DNA from: DASTDH01 sp035601575
GTDB lineage: Bacteria > Verrucomicrobiota > Verrucomicrobiia > Chthoniobacterales > JAFAMB01
Reading direction: 5' to 3'
Assembly: GCA_035601575.1 (NCBI GenBank)
Contig: DATNNZ010000361.1
Location: 1-22,865 of the forward strand
Length of the DNA: 22,865 nt
Below, piece after piece: positions 21,174 through 22,865 of the stretch. Position 1 is the first letter of the stretch. Every line of letters begins with the position of its first letter. The notes below the pieces were generated by a model. That model did not search any database. It worked only from the letters and a program-made list of their open reading frames with translations, and had not been told where the DNA came from. The position numbers and the translations under genes were made by a program.

Positions 21174-22115
21174 TCATTTCATCTGCGAAGTCAGCAGAAT
21201 TGCTGCCGTCAACGTAATGACGCTGAAAAGATAACTGAGGATAAGCGTCGAGCCTATAGCCTGGGACCTGACTCCATAGTTTAACCCAAAGAGAACGCCG
21301 AAAAATCCCGCGGGTATGGCCGAAAGAAGAATCGCTTCCCGTGCGATCTCACCCGACATCCCAAGCACGAGAGCGATAGCATACGCGACTAACGGGAGAA
21401 TGATGTTTTTTATGAGGACGCCAACGCCGACATTCGCATTCAGCCGCACGGGCTGTGCTGAGAGAACCAAGCCGGTCACGAAACATGCGAGACCAGCGCC
21501 GGTTGCGCCAATGAGGTTTACTGCATGACTTACCACTTCGTCCAGATGGATCCCCAGGAGCGACACGACCAGGCCGGCCATGGGAGCAATCGCGATGGGT
21601 TTGGAAAGCGAATGACAGAGCGCGGTCGCAATCGGATGAGGTGAAGAGCCAGTCGCCTTTCCGCGCGCTTCCAAAACGGCCATAGCCAGCGGGGAGATAA
21701 AGACCGACCCGGCAGCGAGCGAGACTGCCGCGCTAACCGCGCTTCCTGGGCCCAGGACGCTACCCACCAAGGGCAAACCGACCGCAGCAAAGTTGGGGAA
21801 GCCGACACTCAATGACTGGACGGCGTTCTCGCCCGAACTCAAACGGAAGACGTAGTGGTTAAGAGCAAACGTGATCCCGAAGATCACCAACATGGAAATA
21901 ACCAGCACGAGGACCAGCTTTCCGTTCTCTTCCAGTCCACTGCGTGATGTTTGGGCTACACCCACAAAGAGCGCGGCCGGCAACGCAAACGTCATTAGCA
22001 ACGCGTTCAGGTTGGCTACGTGCTGATTATCGATAATGCGCCTCGCACCGGCGAAGTAGCCAAGAAACATGACAAAAAAGACCGGCACCAGAGCTTCAGC
22101 GATGATCAGCGCCAT
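21174..22115 (-). CDS. mdcF: AEC-family (auxin efflux carrier-like) transporter, probable malonate transporter
   Basis: A protein of 313 residues with about ten hydrophobic segments and no soluble domain, as in the AEC family. Typical features: MALIIAEALVPVFFVMFLGYFAG at the N-terminus, NALLMTFALPAALF (first bundle, helix break), SVGFPNFAAVGLPLVGSVLG, and the C-terminal half with GLVLSAQPVRLN...IILPLVAYAIA and SAIPAGFFGVLFGLNYG. Position decides the substrate: it follows the malonate decarboxylase gamma gene after 8 nt on the same strand, as mdcF does in mdc operons, so malonate import is the likely role. Sequence alone would only support an organic acid or similar anion carrier. No gene follows on this strand before a 429-nt spacer, so it is probably the operon's last gene. 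Confidence 0.85.
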   Translation of the reverse strand: MALIIAEALVPVFFVMFLGYFAGARRIIDNQHVANLNALLMTFALPAALFVGVAQTSRSGLEENGKLVLVLVISMLVIFGITFALNHYVFRLSSGENAVQSLSVGFPNFAAVGLPLVGSVLGPGSAVSAAVSLAAGSVFISPLAMAVLEARGKATGSSPHPIATALCHSLSKPIAIAPMAGLVVSLLGIHLDEVVSHAVNLIGATGAGLACFVTGLVLSAQPVRLNANVGVGVLIKNIILPLVAYAIALVLGMSGEIAREAILLSAIPAGFFGVLFGLNYGVRSQAIGSTLILSYLFSVITLTAAILLTSQMK

Positions 22116-22123
22116 AAACTTGT

Positions 22124-22864
22124 TCAGTTAGAATGCCACTCCGCGGCGAGCCGTTGCCGTACCACGAGGGTAGCGCTCCGGTTTTTCTGAGCGCCTTGGG
22201 ATTGGAGGCGGTCGCTCAAATCCCTTTGACCTGAACGGGCATCGGCGATAGCCGCCGACAAATCGGCCCGCACCTGATCAACCTGTTCCGGTTCTGGTGA
22301 ATCGACATTCACGCCGTCGATCAATTTGTAGAGTGTGCCAAGCTTGGCGTAGTCTTCAACTCTGTAAGACATGGGAATGACCGTCTCGGCTAACTTATCG
22401 AGTTCTTCCACTGTCCGCCGGGTGACCCGTGCCGCCGCATTCTTCGCCATCGCGTGGACCATTACGCCCGAATCGTTGAAAGCCAACAACCGGTTAGCTT
22501 GTGCGCCGTGTGTCAAAAATCCGCCAGAGATGGCATGGCCGACCAGCAGAGAAATCACCGGATGCCCGGCTAATCGAGCAGAGACGTAGGCATCGGTTGC
22601 GGCCGCTGCTGCCAAAAAGATGCCGAGCAGTTCCTCGCGCCGGCCGTAGGCTTGACTGGGCACGTCAACAATAGCGATAATAGCTCGCTTTTCGCCGTTT
22701 TCATCAGCCTTGATCGCGTCACGAACCTGCTTGGCCAGGTTCCATCCCTCTTGCAGTCCGACTTGTCCCTGGCGCGCACAGGGAAAGCGATTGTCCGGGT
22801 CCGGCACGATGGCAAGGAATCGAACCCGTTCCTTCTGCAGCGTTGTATCGGCGACCAGGACAGA
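22124..22864 (-). CDS. mdcE: Biotin-independent malonate decarboxylase, gamma subunit (5' end outside window)
   Basis: MdcE and MdcD form the decarboxylase that converts malonyl-ACP to acetyl-ACP in malonate breakdown. The frame is open to the window edge; a GTG at 22807 is internal, because the residues before it (TLQKERVRFLAIVPDPDNRFP) are family sequence. Features: ARQGQVGLQEGWNLAKQVR, AIVDVPSQAYGRREELLGIFLA, LAGHPVISLLVGHAISGGFLTHGAQANRLLAFND and VMVHAMAKNAAARVT, all characteristic of the carboxyltransferase-like crotonase fold of MdcE, with the GG/GA oxyanion turns. The C-terminal 50 residues (SAAIADARSGQRDLSDRL...) are less conserved. About 247 residues are visible. The mdcD and other mdc genes are expected just beyond the right edge. 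Confidence 0.92.
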   Translation of the reverse strand, partial: SVLVADTTLQKERVRFLAIVPDPDNRFPCARQGQVGLQEGWNLAKQVRDAIKADENGEKRAIIAIVDVPSQAYGRREELLGIFLAAAAATDAYVSARLAGHPVISLLVGHAISGGFLTHGAQANRLLAFNDSGVMVHAMAKNAAARVTRRTVEELDKLAETVIPMSYRVEDYAKLGTLYKLIDGVNVDSPEPEQVDQVRADLSAAIADARSGQRDLSDRLQSQGAQKNRSATLVVRQRLAAEWHSN

Positions 22865-22865
22865 T

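Overview
The window looks like chromosomal DNA of a soil-type Verrucomicrobiota bacterium, possibly of the Chthoniobacterales. This placement is inferred from gene style and intergenic repeats, not from a marker gene. DNA is moderately GC-rich and genes are tightly packed on both strands. Lipid A/Kdo synthesis (waaA) indicates a Gram-negative envelope.

Layout: (1) 1-2100 holds the end of a PfkB/ribokinase-type sugar kinase, a frameshifted hypothetical gene, a decayed stretch, a pentapeptide-repeat gene that seems to have lost its start codon to a one-base deletion, and an unrecognised small gene. (2) 2239-6071 (minus strand) holds tRNA-Glu(UUC), waaA, rsmD and an AsmA-like membrane protein; the last two overlap by 4 nt. 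(3) 6132-10651 (plus strand) holds a diacylglycerol-kinase-family lipid kinase, a rhomboid-fold protein lacking its catalytic residues, and glnE. (4) 11073-16795 holds an AddB-like/AddA-like helicase-nuclease pair for double-strand-break processing. (5) 16919-18944 holds an SMP-30/gluconolactonase gene (minus) and a malate dehydrogenase gene (plus). (6) 19061-20744 is a scar of broken genes around tRNA-Lys(CUU): a four-helix-bundle remnant, a frameshifted excisionase-like HTH gene, a damaged AraC regulator and a truncated RND efflux adaptor. (7) 21174-22865 (minus strand) holds part of a malonate decarboxylase operon: mdcE running off the window, followed by an MdcF-like AEC transporter.

The most striking non-genic signal is a family of intergenic repeat arms. 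Each has a conserved core of about 30 bp followed by a 7-bp array (consensus NNATAGC). Arms occur as inverted pairs at three gene junctions (rsmD/waaA, glnE/addB, addA/SMP-30), and each of the six arms touches a gene terminus. Read one way, the array places TAG in all three frames. Read the other way it is open in every frame and ends in a purine-rich GAGAATGACG start context. In this window it therefore supplies stop codons, C-terminal residues and start codons to neighbouring genes.

The other main signals are a second, unrelated 20-bp inverted repeat (19/20) after glnE, the probable pseudo-rhomboid, and many single-base frameshifts confined to the two accessory stretches.
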